Shown here piece after piece: positions 51,501 to 61,939 of a stretch of DNA of 64,000 nucleotides. Every line of letters begins with the position of its first letter. The stretch's first letter is position 1. The notes beneath the pieces are model-generated. The model had not been told where the DNA came from. It did not search any database and worked only from the letters and a program-made list of their open reading frames with translations. A program made the translations under genes and the position numbers. Location of the stretch: contig NC_092367.1 in assembly GCF_030848805.1 (NCBI RefSeq), positions 3,782,001 to 3,846,000 of the forward strand, written 5' to 3'. Source of the stretch: Temnothorax longispinosus (lineage: Eukaryota > Arthropoda > Insecta > Hymenoptera > Formicidae).

Positions 51501-54080
51501 CACATATAACCATCATTTAATATTTACATATACAATACATATAACAAACAAAATATACCTGACAGAAATAAAAAAAAAGAGATGAGAAATCCGTGTAAAT
51601 TACTTGATGAAAAGAGGCAATTGCTATATAAATATACTATTGTAATATGTGCACCTTTATGTGAATTATAAGACACATACTGTGATATATAGCAGTGCCG
51701 GTGTTGAAAACTCTTTAAGAGATATATAGCTTTAGCAAACACAGTATAATCGTGCCAAACTCACGGGATTTATACTATACTTGTCCTCCTGATCTACATT
51801 AAGTTGTACTTCTAGTAACTCTAAGAAAGCTCTTTTCATCTTATCACGATGAGACAACGCAAAATGACATAAAACAGCATGCAAACCCGCTTTAAACTCA
51901 GATCTCTCTCTCATCACCCATTCAAAACTATTAGCTGCTTCTTCTAACCGACCCATTTGCACAAATAACATTCCCATGTTATGCATAATCTTTATTCTGC
52001 GAAATATTTGCCAGGTTAATGGTTATTAGCAAGGCATAATCGTTCTTCGACAGTTCTCTATTGTACAAATTGATAGATGTATAGATGTATTCACCTTAGA
52101 TCCTTGTGAGCTGTCGGGGCTTGATCAAACGCCATTCTATACATTTTTATAGCCTGAGAAAGTTGTCCCATTTTTACATAAATATTACCCATATTTACTT
52201 TGAGTCGGGCGCTATTGCTAAACATCCTGTTCCTTGTTATAGCCTGATAAGTTGCTATAGCCTCTGTATACATTTCGTTGTTCGTGTATTGAACTGCTAA
52301 GTTGAATAGTACCTGTGGAAAATAAATTGTAACTTTTGATCCGATTTTCGAACTGACATTCATTGTTCCTTTGCTTGCGTTTCACCAACAAATTGCCAGA
52401 CGCGAGTAATTAAAATACACGATATTCTGTCTCAATCATAATGAATGTAGCATTATATAATTATAATTCTATAATTATAATTTTACATAATATATGAGTA
52501 TATGTGCAAGTTCTTTGTACAATTAATCGTATCATTCCATGTATCGTAAAGATAAATTACATATCTAATGTCAAAATTCAATGACTGTAATGGTCAAGAA
52601 CCTTAAATAAAATGTTATAAAAATTAAAAGATTCAGAAATAATAATTAACAATAGCAAATTTAATATTGTTATTATTAAAAAAATAAAAATTATTTTAAA
52701 AAAGAAAAATTTTAACGTTTTGACAAATCTCAGATAGTACGATAGTACTGTTTGTGAGACAGAGTGTCTTACTTTCGCATATTCGGCGGTTCGTTATTAA
52801 GATGTAAACGACAAGAGGAATAACAAGCGTAAAAATTAGGCCCAAGGTGCAATTAAATCGAACCATTGGTATAAAGAATTACAATAAGAGATTATAATGA
52901 TTTAATGAACTTACAGCAAACGTTAAGTCTATATTGTGATTATCACTAAGACCAGCTTGTTCTTGCAAACGTATAAGTGCCCTTTCCCTTGAGGAAGCTT
53001 CACGCGCGCGTTCCAAGGCGATCTTCATATTATTATCCGAGGCTGCCTGTGCAGTAGTTTCGATCAAACTCATTATTTTTCTTTCCGTTGTTCTTATCTT
53101 CTCCTCTGGTCTTAAAGGAAAAAAAATCATAAAAATATATTTTAATATAGCACTTCTAATATTATATATACGTAATAAAAATATAAATATATGCCTTACG
53201 TGTCTTCTTTGCTAGTTTCCAATGCAGGCGCGGGAACTTTAGAACTAGTCCCCATGTTAAGAGGATCAAAAGCCTCTCGGCTGCTGGTATACCCCGCACT
53301 TCTCACCGCTGTCATAGGTCTAAGCCCACTGGTCATAGGTTGCATTGATGTAGTAGTGCCACTTCTTTGAAACTAGGAAAATAAAAGCCCAAAATTGAGT
53401 ACTACATTCAGAATATGTCATACAAAATCAAGCGTGTAATATCATAAAATTCTAAAAGTATAGCAAGATATATAGTAGTTTGAAATTAATTTTTCTTTAA
53501 TTTTTCACACAACAAATCTCTATAAGAAAGATTTAAATTTAAATACTATTAAAATAAAATTGATCTAAAATTAATTACAAAATATGATGGTGTAGTACAC
53601 CTATAAAACCCATTTTGAGACATTCTTTATTGCGCTAAGAAGAAATTAATTCTAAATTCACAGAAACTGCATTGTTTATATCCTGCTATATTTGTTACAT
53701 ATCCTACTACATATACCTACATATAAACTCTGGATAACTTACTCGACTTGCCGTTCCAAAACGCATTGCGGTGCCTGGTGTTTTTGGAGTAAACTGTCAA
53801 ATATAAAACATAATATATGTATAGCAAGAAAAGGAATAAGTATTTAATTGCAATTTAGTAATAAATATTGTGTTATGCAGTAGAAAATGCTGGATATAGG
53901 AGTTTAAGAAATACCAAAAATGTAATAACTAATCATTATACTCACTATTGATCTTCTTCCATAACTTGTCTTGATAACTTCCTGAAATAATTCATCCTCT
54001 TCGAGATCCTTAATATTATACACCGATGGGTAATCATTATATCCTGCATAAATGTCATCCTCAACTCCTGTGGAAGACAT
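48598..54080 (-). CDS. IFT88: Intraflagellar transport protein 88 (IFT88 / NOMPB), complete
   Basis: A tetratricopeptide-repeat subunit of the IFT-B core, needed for anterograde transport and ciliary assembly; in insects it acts in ciliated sensory neurons. Fifteen exons on the minus strand: 54080-53946, 53793-53743, 53372-53200, 53110-52915, 52312-52095, 51996-51765, 51398-51241, 51149-50963, 50894-50708, 50584-50437, 50325-50214, 50104-50036, 49924-49624, 49410-49294 and 48713-48598. Total 2400 nt (799 aa, against about 820-830 in vertebrates), with every phase closing. The acidic N-terminus DDIYAGYNDYPSVYNIKDLE (residues 8-27) matches the IFT88 start. A Pro/Ser/Thr-rich linker follows, then TPR units from about residue 186 (ATYQAITRNR, ALECFWKIRN, ALTYFEKAVELAP). 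It ends in the acidic tail DDDFGDEELGDDLLPE. The start is the first in-frame ATG. No truncation or frameshift is seen. Confidence 0.97.
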
Positions 54081-55480
54081 AGCCAAAAATTTTACGGTAT
54101 TTCGTATAATTGTGCTTCTTCTTTTGGGCACAATACCCTTAATTATAGGTTAAATAATCGATTTATACACTGTGATTATTTTATGTATATTTCCATATAC
54201 ACAATTTAAATTGATAAATTAAATAAAAAACTGTTTTGGAAAATATACTCCAAATTATGAAGCGTGAGGAGAACAACAGCTGACAGCTGATACCATGAGA
54301 TATGAATGTAGTATAGAGGAGTTTCAGGATAAGAGAGCTATACTGTTTCGCTCACTAAGTACTAACGCCCTCTCGGTATATACTGTAATGAAGGACGAGA
54401 AATAAGTGTATATATAATAGGTAAAATATTATGAAATGTCTAAGCGCGAAAATATTTGCCAGTACAATTCAGTAGACACAAAATTAAATGTATTAAATTA
54501 TTTCTTAACTTAATTTTATTTAAGTGCTATCAATTGTTAGAGTTATATTGAATATACATGAAATGTATATATAAAATAAAGAATATTTTATCACATAGTA
54601 ATAGTAAGAAAATTAAGAATAAAAAAAAGAAATTAAGAATAATCGAAATCAAAATGACTACTAAAGATAAAACTAGAAAATTAATAATAAAAGAGCCAAA
54701 GAAATTAAAAATAAGAAAACAACAAGTTAAAAAAAGTAAAACGGAATAAAAGAAATGTTAAGAATAGAAAATTTAAAGAAGATTTAAGCGCCGCAATCAA
54801 ACTGACAATTGTACTGACAACATTCTTTCCTTTTCTTGCTAATAAATCTGCAAGACAAGAGCACGAAATACGAGGAAATAGTCTCGTTTATGGAAAATTT
54901 TGTAAGTAAAACGAATAATATTTGGAGAACAAACAACAGAGAATGTTTTATAATTTTTCAGTATCTTGGCGGCGACGGTTCATCGTCTTTCATGGTATGC
55001 GCGATCACCGTGCTGCGAGAACGATCGCGAAGAATTTTTAACAAACGATACAATTTAACGTTAATTTTTTGTAAAAAGTAAAGTTTATGACGAATAAAGA
55101 AAGACACGTGCAAATAAATTTGAAACATTTACGACGAATTAATTACGTTAACGAGAGAATTACGTGCATGTTTTTTTACGAAAAACGGAATTGTATTTTG
55201 TATTCGTAGACGCACATTTATTGAACTTATTGTTCGCACTCTCGATGTTCATACGCATCTTGAAGCAATTGCTCGCTTTCTCGTTCGCGATCGTTTGCGA
55301 TCGCGCCAAGTAAATTGAGAATGCCAAATGCGCGATCGTTCTCTTCTTGCATCTTTCCGCGTGATCACACTTATTCAGAGTAGGAATCAAAACGGCAGGG
55401 GACGCGAATTTCGAGGTTATTGTTTCACTGCGACACGCGGATCAACGATTCTATTAAGATTCGGGTATATCGCACTTCAA
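54081..55480. other. 5' flank of IFT88, AT-rich
   Basis: It probably contains the IFT88 promoter and 5' UTR. A tandem pair of E-box-like motifs (CAGCTGACAGCTG) lies near 54276-54288. I looked for an RFX-type X-box, common at ciliary genes, and did not find a convincing one. The lysine-rich open frame at 54558-54749 is a composition effect of A-rich DNA. Confidence 0.4.
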
Positions 55481-55499
55481 AACATTTATTTCTCACAAT

Positions 55500-56367
55500 T
55501 CACTCACCGATCACGGCACACTGCAGCTGAAATCCGCTAAATCACAGCTCGGAGGGATGATACGTGCGGCGTCGTCGGCGTTCATTTCGCCCAGCGACGA
55601 TATCCCACTCGTTTCAGTCGACACAAGAAGGAACGGAATATTCGACGTACGTTCACTTTGCAACACTCCACAACCGGATTTCTTTTCATTCACGAGAGAA
55701 AGGAATTACAGAAATCATACGAACAACATCTCGCACGCTCGCGCACCGACACCGACCTGACCGACCGACCCGACCGACCGTTGAACGCGTATGACGTATC
55801 GCCTGCCGCCAGTGCCGCCGCGGTCGGGGGAGACGTCGAACGTGATCGGCTCGCGAGTCGAGCCCCCAGATCCGGCCAATCACGTTCGGCCGCTCCGAGC
55901 CGGCGGCGCGGCAACCGCGCGCGCCGTGACGTTATACCAGGCGGCATACCAGGCGCGACCGTTGTACATTAAAAGCAGCGTACGATTAAAGTCACCGCGC
56001 GGCCGATTGTTTTTGCCGGTGAGCGGCCTTGCTATTTGCTTCCGTCGACACTCGGAGTTCGGAGTACCGTTAACGTGCGGAAGTTATTCGACTATCATTC
56101 TCTCGATGGATTTTGCACAAGTGGGAAGTGTTCGAGCTCCGCGCGCCCGCGCCCGTCACCAATAGTCACCATGCTCGCGCAGTGCTGTGTATTCGCTCGT
56201 TTCTGCGAGTGGCACTCCTGCTTCTCGTTTCGCGGGCCGCGGAAGATCGACTACGCGAGTATTCGTCGTACGCGTTCAACAATTTGTGAGTGTTCAAGTG
56301 CTTCGTCGGAAGGAACGTGTCACATCGCTCGCTCGAGACGGAGACGTCGAGGCGAAGGACGGCGAAG
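55500..56367 (+). promoter_or_regulatory. CpG island and probable first (non-coding) exon
   Basis: A long CG-rich stretch ends at a strong donor-like site (GCGAAG|GTATGTACG, exon end near 56367). A good acceptor and further exons follow downstream on the same strand, so this looks like the promoter and 5' UTR of a plus-strand gene whose coding part lies to the right of the window or is not recognised. The exact transcription start is unknown. Confidence 0.4.
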
Positions 56368-56907
56368 GTATGTACGATAATAGTGAACGATTTGCTTTCG
56401 TGATATTCGCGGGTGATAATCGTGGCGCTCGTCCCGTCATGCTCGAACTCCGAGTCGAACTCTCGATCGTAGCATTCATGTATCTCGACGTGTCGTGCTT
56501 CGTGCTTTGAACGCTGTGCCGAAATTGTCGCGTGATTTGTCTCCGATTCTCTCCGAAGGGAAAAAAAGGGCTGAGTGATATCGTCGTATCGAGTGATTCG
56601 GAGTAACGCCGTGATACATCGCCCGTTCGTAAATGCGTCATAATTTCGTATATCTCGCGTCGCGTAAAAGTCAGCGGCCGGCAGTCAACGATTTCTCGGC
56701 GTGCGTATTAATAATGTAGTTTTACTTTCGCGAGATTAACGAGTTCGATATCGTACTGTGCGTGCGATATTTAATTTCAATATCAATAGCGTATATCTTT
56801 GATTAACTAAGTGCGTGTCTTTATTAATCGTCCGCTCGACTCGTACAGTATCGCGCCAAGTTGCCGACATCTTGGAACATTTTGTCGCTATGCTGCGACG
56901 TATGTAA

Positions 56908-57006
56908 AGGCCGTGGCACATAGAAAAACTTAAGCAGTAAAACTCAAAGGCTGATTTGCTTACTGCTTCAGTTTTACTGCTTAAGTTTTTCTATGTGCCA
57001 CGGCCT
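56908..57006. mobile_element. Hairpin MITE, 99 bp, TAA duplication
   Basis: AGGCCGTGGCACATAGAAAA and its exact inverted copy bound the element. The arms continue through ACTTAAGCAGTAAAACT with almost no mismatch. It is flanked by TAA (56905-56907 and 57007-57009). The near-perfect arms suggest recent insertion. The target duplication fits PIF/Harbinger. Confidence 0.85.
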
Positions 57007-57163
57007 TAACGCGGAGATTAATGTCGGAAGATTAATGTCACGAATCACGAATCGGAGAAATCAGCGTCGCGACTCTTTCGCACGAAAAATCTATGTTAAA
57101 AAATATTAAGATATTTCAGGAAGTGATATCACGCGGCCTCAGTGTTGTTTTTCTTTGTTTCAG

Positions 57164-57787
57164 GAGTTATACCTTCAGGAGCATTATCGTCAGCTACACA
57201 ATTAACTCAAGTGCAACCGTGAGTGCAACGATTAAATTCGAGAAGAGGAAGAAACGGGAGTGCCGTACAGTATCGCGGGTATCGCGCGAAAGACTTTTAC
57301 TGATTATAGTTAGTCCGCGCGCGATTGTAATTTATCCACGAGTGTTTCTCGCGAGTGTCCTGTGCGGTGAGAAGAGGAGGAGGAGAAGGCCTGACGCCCT
57401 GAGAGGAGGAGGAGGTCTGAGAGAGACATCGGGCCCCGACGGAGCAACCTTGGGGTGAGTATCATCTTTTATTTTTATAATTAATAATAAATTAATAATT
57501 CTTTTCCATTTATTCGAATTGTCTTATCTCGATTAGTTAGAAATAATTAGAGACAGAAAAAATTATATAAAATTTTACTTTTGTAAAGATCTTTTTCAGA
57601 AAATAGATAATTATATTACTAAATTATTAAATATTAATTTTACTTATTTTACATTGAAAGGCGAATAAGAATTACCTTTTGAAATATTGATCATTTTGAT
57701 TGTTTCTTTAATTTCAATTATGTTTGTATGTTACAGTATCACCGCAGCTACGTTGCTGAATAACTCCGTCCGTTGCGCATTGAGTCG
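57164..57787 (+). other. Two probable 5' UTR exons (57164-57454, 57737-57787)
   Basis: The first exon follows TTTTTCTTTGTTTCAG and ends at GGG|GTGAGT. The second follows TTACAG and ends at TCG|GTGAGT. Neither contains an ATG and the second carries stop codons, so both read as untranslated exons of a plus-strand transcript that starts in the CpG island. The splice sites are strong, but there is no transcript evidence and no coding exon in view. Confidence 0.45.
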
Positions 57788-57813
57788 GTGAGTCAGATTC
57801 TTTTTTTTTTTTA

Positions 57814-57934
57814 TTGAGGTAACAAATCTACGATTAATCAAATATAGAGTAAATGTATTTCGGTACATATCGAATTATGTATGACAATTATAGTATAATA
57901 TAAAATATTACATCTCGTAGATTTGTTGCCTTAA
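57814..57934. mobile_element. MITE-like element, about 120 bp
   Basis: TTGAGGTAACAAATCTACGA at the left is matched inverted at the right (TTAAGGCAACAAATCTACGA). The middle is AT-rich and non-coding. It lies just downstream of the second probable UTR exon, inside the following intron. Confidence 0.7.
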
Positions 57935-57939
57935 AATGG

Positions 57940-59880
57940 ATGGGCTAAAACTAATTACGGAAAATATTTAATCTTGATGTTACTTGTTTATTGATATTAT
58001 GTGCGATTGTGCTTGAGGAAATACTCGCACACTTCGTACGCACGAAGCTCACAAAGAGCTCCTCATCCTTTATCAAATTATGTTGAATAAATATATGACA
58101 AAATATTTCATCGAAATATATTAAAATTTTATTTTGCAAATTTGAATCAGTATAAGATATAGAATAAATTAAATTTTTGAAATTTTATTACGTAGATCAA
58201 TTCTCTTATACTTAAATTAAAAAGTAATAAATATATTAGAAACATAACAGAAACAAAAACTGTGACAATGATTTTTGAAATATAAAATTTTTATTAAATT
58301 TTATTAAAGAAATATTTTTATGATATTTTTATGGATAAAAGAGATAAGAATAAGTAAGCAATTATGTTAGACGTTATAAAAAATATATATATATATCTGT
58401 AGATAGAGAAAATATATATCTGTAGATATAGGGAAAATTATGAATTAATTAGGATGTTATTTATACGTACCCCTTTATTCCTTCCCAATATTTATCCAAG
58501 ATTAAATATTACATAAATCGATGCAAGGAAACAATATTGTATGTAGATATATTTAGAATTTTAATATTTTATGCATAAATACAAACATGAATAAAAAGGG
58601 TAAGACATATTTTGGTCTTATTATTCAATTTTATAGAAAATGTGATTAATTATTCAAATTTATTTTAACAAAGCATCGATTTTACCTTAATTTCTTGTAG
58701 CCTATCCATCTATTTTTTATATTGAAAAATTGGCTTTATACCAGTCAAGAAATAATATATGACGTGAGATCTTTAATTAATATTCTGCCGAGAAACGCTG
58801 AAACTTGTTAAATTATTTTAGAATTGATTGTATAGTACAATTATATATTTAATTTTACAGTAAAAAATATAGATAAATATATTATATTAAAAATAATTTT
58901 AGTAGAAAATGAAAAATATAAGAAGATATATTTACATCGATATGTAAGTTTATAAAGAAATTTGCATATTATTAAATTATAAAACTCAATTATTGATTAA
59001 TTATTAATAATATTCAATTATAATATCATTTGTGCGGGAAGTTTCTTTTTTCGGATCTCACGTCATTTATTTTGTATATCTTAATTGATATATTTTCAAA
59101 ATGCGTACCGCATGACCAACATGCACAATTACGTATTTTCGCGGTCGGTTTTTACATCGAGAAATTTTTGTTATTTATTTTTTAAATTTGTTTGTATTAT
59201 AAATTTCAATTTTTCGTGGAATATAACGCGAAGTAAAATTGTTTCTATAGTTGATTACAATTCCAAATTAAAAGAACGGGTCACAAAGAAACGATCAATC
59301 CGTATTCTTACATAAGTAATGGAATTAGTAATAGAAATATATTTTATCAATGTTGTGCAGTCAATTTTTATGAATCAATGTTCTTTTGTAAATTAACTTT
59401 TCGGTGTGCATTTTTTTACACAATCGATGCTCGCATATAATTCGAACCGAACGTATTGTTATCTGTTGGTCATGGTAATGATCCGACAATCGAAGGAATT
59501 TTTCTCCTTATTAATTTGGTCGAAATGCGACCAGATTGTATGTGGCCAGGAGTGACAAAGGTAAGTCCGATCTGGCCCGAAGAAAGAAGATTGCATTTGA
59601 TAAGGTAAGTGGTCAATATTGACCACAATGGTGAAATGAATAAGGTAACATACAAAATTTGACATATCTTTTTATTTGCCCAAAGTAGGGTTATTTTTTC
59701 TATATATATTTTCTCGCATATGCGAGATTGAAAAACTCAAATTAAATCCCAATCGCGCGCGTATTTACAACCCCCAATTCTACATTTCCCACTTCTTAGG
59801 TGATCGTGTCACTTTACACGTGTCGCAGGTATCCCGTCAAGCCCTTTATAAATCGTGTCGCGGTCTTGATTAAAGATTTA
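57940..59880. other. AT-rich non-coding DNA, possibly intronic
   Basis: I see no gene. If the plus-strand transcript suggested upstream is real, this is part of its next intron. Open frames at 59085-59315 and 59459-59665 are unrecognised and probably chance. Confidence 0.5.
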
Positions 59881-59892
59881 TATATTAGTTTG

Positions 59893-59992
59893 TAATACGG
59901 GTAGGTAGGAAAATGGATAGGTAGGACTATAAATCGGAATACGGGTAGGTAGGAATTCGGGAAGGTAGGGATTCAGGTAGGTAGGGATTTGA
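59893..59992. repeat. Degenerate GGTAGGTAGGA minisatellite
   Basis: Several imperfect copies of a unit built on GGGTAGGTAGGAATT occur in tandem, with spacers such as ACTATAAATC. It is not the regular TTAGG telomere repeat of insects, although the bases are similar. Most likely a local minisatellite. Confidence 0.65.
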
Positions 59993-60056
59993 GTATTAGG
60001 CAGGAACAAAGGGGATATATAATTCGATAATTGAAAAGACAAAATAAGATATTGTA

Positions 60057-60419
60057 CGAGGGTCGGTACGAAAGTAATGCCTCTTAATTTTTTTCTCTCG
60101 AATCTAGCGCCATAGAAAATTTTGCGTTTCACTGATTGTGAGTTATTACTTGAAGTCGCTAGTTCCACTAAGTTAAGTGGTTATTCAAGTTACGATATTC
60201 AACCACCGCGCCCTTGTCTGTGACGCATATTTGAAACACACACCAGTTCAAACTGCTCGTGTGACACACTCACGTAAATGATCACAACATCACTCAACAT
60301 AATGCAACTAGAAACTTCAAGTAGACTCAAAGTAACAACTCAGTGAAACACAAAATTTTCTATAGCGCCAGATTCAAAAGAAGAAAATTAGGAGGCATTA
60401 CTTTCGTACCGACCCCTTG
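60057..60419. mobile_element. Mariner-like non-autonomous element, 363 bp
   Basis: Long terminal inverted repeats (over 90 bp, about 80-90 percent identical by eye) carry GGTCGGTACGAAAGTAATGC on both ends. TA flanks the element (60055-60056 and 60420-60421). No transposase frame is present. The TA target site and size fit a deletion derivative of a mariner-type transposon. Confidence 0.85.
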
Positions 60420-60423
60420 TACA

Positions 60424-61200
60424 TAATTTTATTGTATATTATATTTTCAATTTTGTAATGTAACTCTTTTATAATGTATTGTAAAATAAATTGTAAAAGA
60501 AATAAAATAAATGATAAAAATGTAAAAAAAACCGTTGTAAATAAAAGAGGACCGCCAATCGAGATCGGCGGGGGTGGTGGAGGGCCTCTATGTAGGTTGA
60601 TCTGTTTCTATCAGATAAAATCAGATAGAAACTTATGTCGAATTTATTTTAAAAACTATAGGAAGAGTAGAAAAAAGGAGAATTGATCAAAGTAATTAAT
60701 ATAAACAGTTTATTACTAAAATTTATATTCTGTAAAAAAATACAAATGGTGGCGAATATAATATATTGCTCTTTTATAAATGTACAATATAAATAAATAA
60801 TTTGCGTAACATCTCTGCAATTTAATAAACATAAATCATAATAAACAATAAATAAAATAATTTTTATATCTATTAAAAAAATTCTTATTTTTAAAATAAA
60901 TTTGAAAGAATAAAAATTGAAAGAATAAAATACACTTTCCAAAATATAATTTTTAAAATTAAATAAACTAAATATGTTAAATATTCTACGTTAAATATAA
61001 TAATATTTTTCTTAGTTAACAAATATATTAATTTTTTTTTATTTAATATAAAACAATACTCGGGAAATACTTAAAGAATCCGTTTCTCTTCATAATTTTG
61101 GTTTTTATCAATATTTCTACATAAAATCCAATTTTTATGATTATATTTATGATTATATTTATGATTTTTTTGCATGCTTTTTAAATATATTTTTTTTAAA
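60424..61200. other. AT-rich non-coding DNA
   Basis: Nothing is recognised. The open frames at 60474-60686 and 60649-60942 are low-complexity products of A/T-rich sequence. Confidence 0.5.
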
Positions 61201-61204
61201 TTAA

Positions 61205-61763
61205 CCCTTAAAGTACACCTTAGGTCAAAATGACCCAGTAAAAAAATTGTGTCGCATTATTTACCATTGAAACGCTGAAATCGGGATCTGTCGCGCCATA
61301 TCTTGGTAGTTTTAACCTCTCTCTAGATAGCGGTACAGTCGCTGTAAGTCAGCAGGCGTCCGGCTGTGTCTGGCTGCCGTCCGCGTCAAACGTTCCGAAA
61401 ATCACGGGTCATTTTTTGAAATGTTAGCTTTCGCGCGCATTTTTACCTTAAAGTATATAATCCAGAGAGTATGCAGTTAAATTTTCACGTAAAAATATTG
61501 AAAATTTAGAAAGTTATTGAATATTTCGTAAAAAGCAATTTTTTGGTTTATAAACCATATTTTGAATTTTTAAACCATAAAGCTTTATTAATAACCCGTC
61601 ACAAACAATCTCATATTTATTTTGAGTGTTGCAAGAATGCACCCTTTTAATTTCAGCCAAAAAGAATCGATCCCCCGTTTGTGGTAATTGCGCAAAGTAG
61701 CGCTGGGTCAAAATGACCCAGGGTGTACTTTATGTCTCAAACAGGTAGTGTGTACTTTAAGGG
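61205..61763. mobile_element. piggyBac-type non-autonomous element, 559 bp
   Basis: Flanked by TTAA on both sides (61201-61204 and 61764-61767), with inverted ends CCCTTAAAGTACAC. A subterminal palindrome TGGGTCAAAATGACCCA occurs near the right end, and its partner GGTCAAAATGACCCAG near the left. TTAA duplication with C-rich ends is the hallmark of piggyBac elements. No transposase is encoded. It sits about 180 bp beyond the stop codon of the mpaB-like gene and could contribute to its 3' UTR. Confidence 0.85.
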
Positions 61764-61939
61764 TTAATAACGCATATCTTCTGGTACTATCATGCGTACA
61801 GCAAGTAAGTAAAAAATATGTAATTATCAAGAACTACAGCAAAAGGTATATTTTTTATTGTTAACTTGTTGCAATATGATTGTCAAAGTCTGTATAAATC
61901 TTCATAGAAACTAAATAGGTCATAGATGTCTACAGTAAT

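Noticed and set aside
54081..54400. RFX X-box expected near a ciliary gene promoter
   Set aside because: I found no convincing match to the imperfect inverted repeat consensus in the visible upstream sequence.
54558..54749. Lysine-rich 63-aa open frame
   Set aside because: It consists almost wholly of A-rich codons (Lys, Ile, Asn), typical of non-coding A-rich DNA.
59893..59992. True telomeric repeat array
   Set aside because: Units are GGTAGGTAGGA-like and irregular, not TTAGG, and lie well inside the sequence between non-repetitive flanks.
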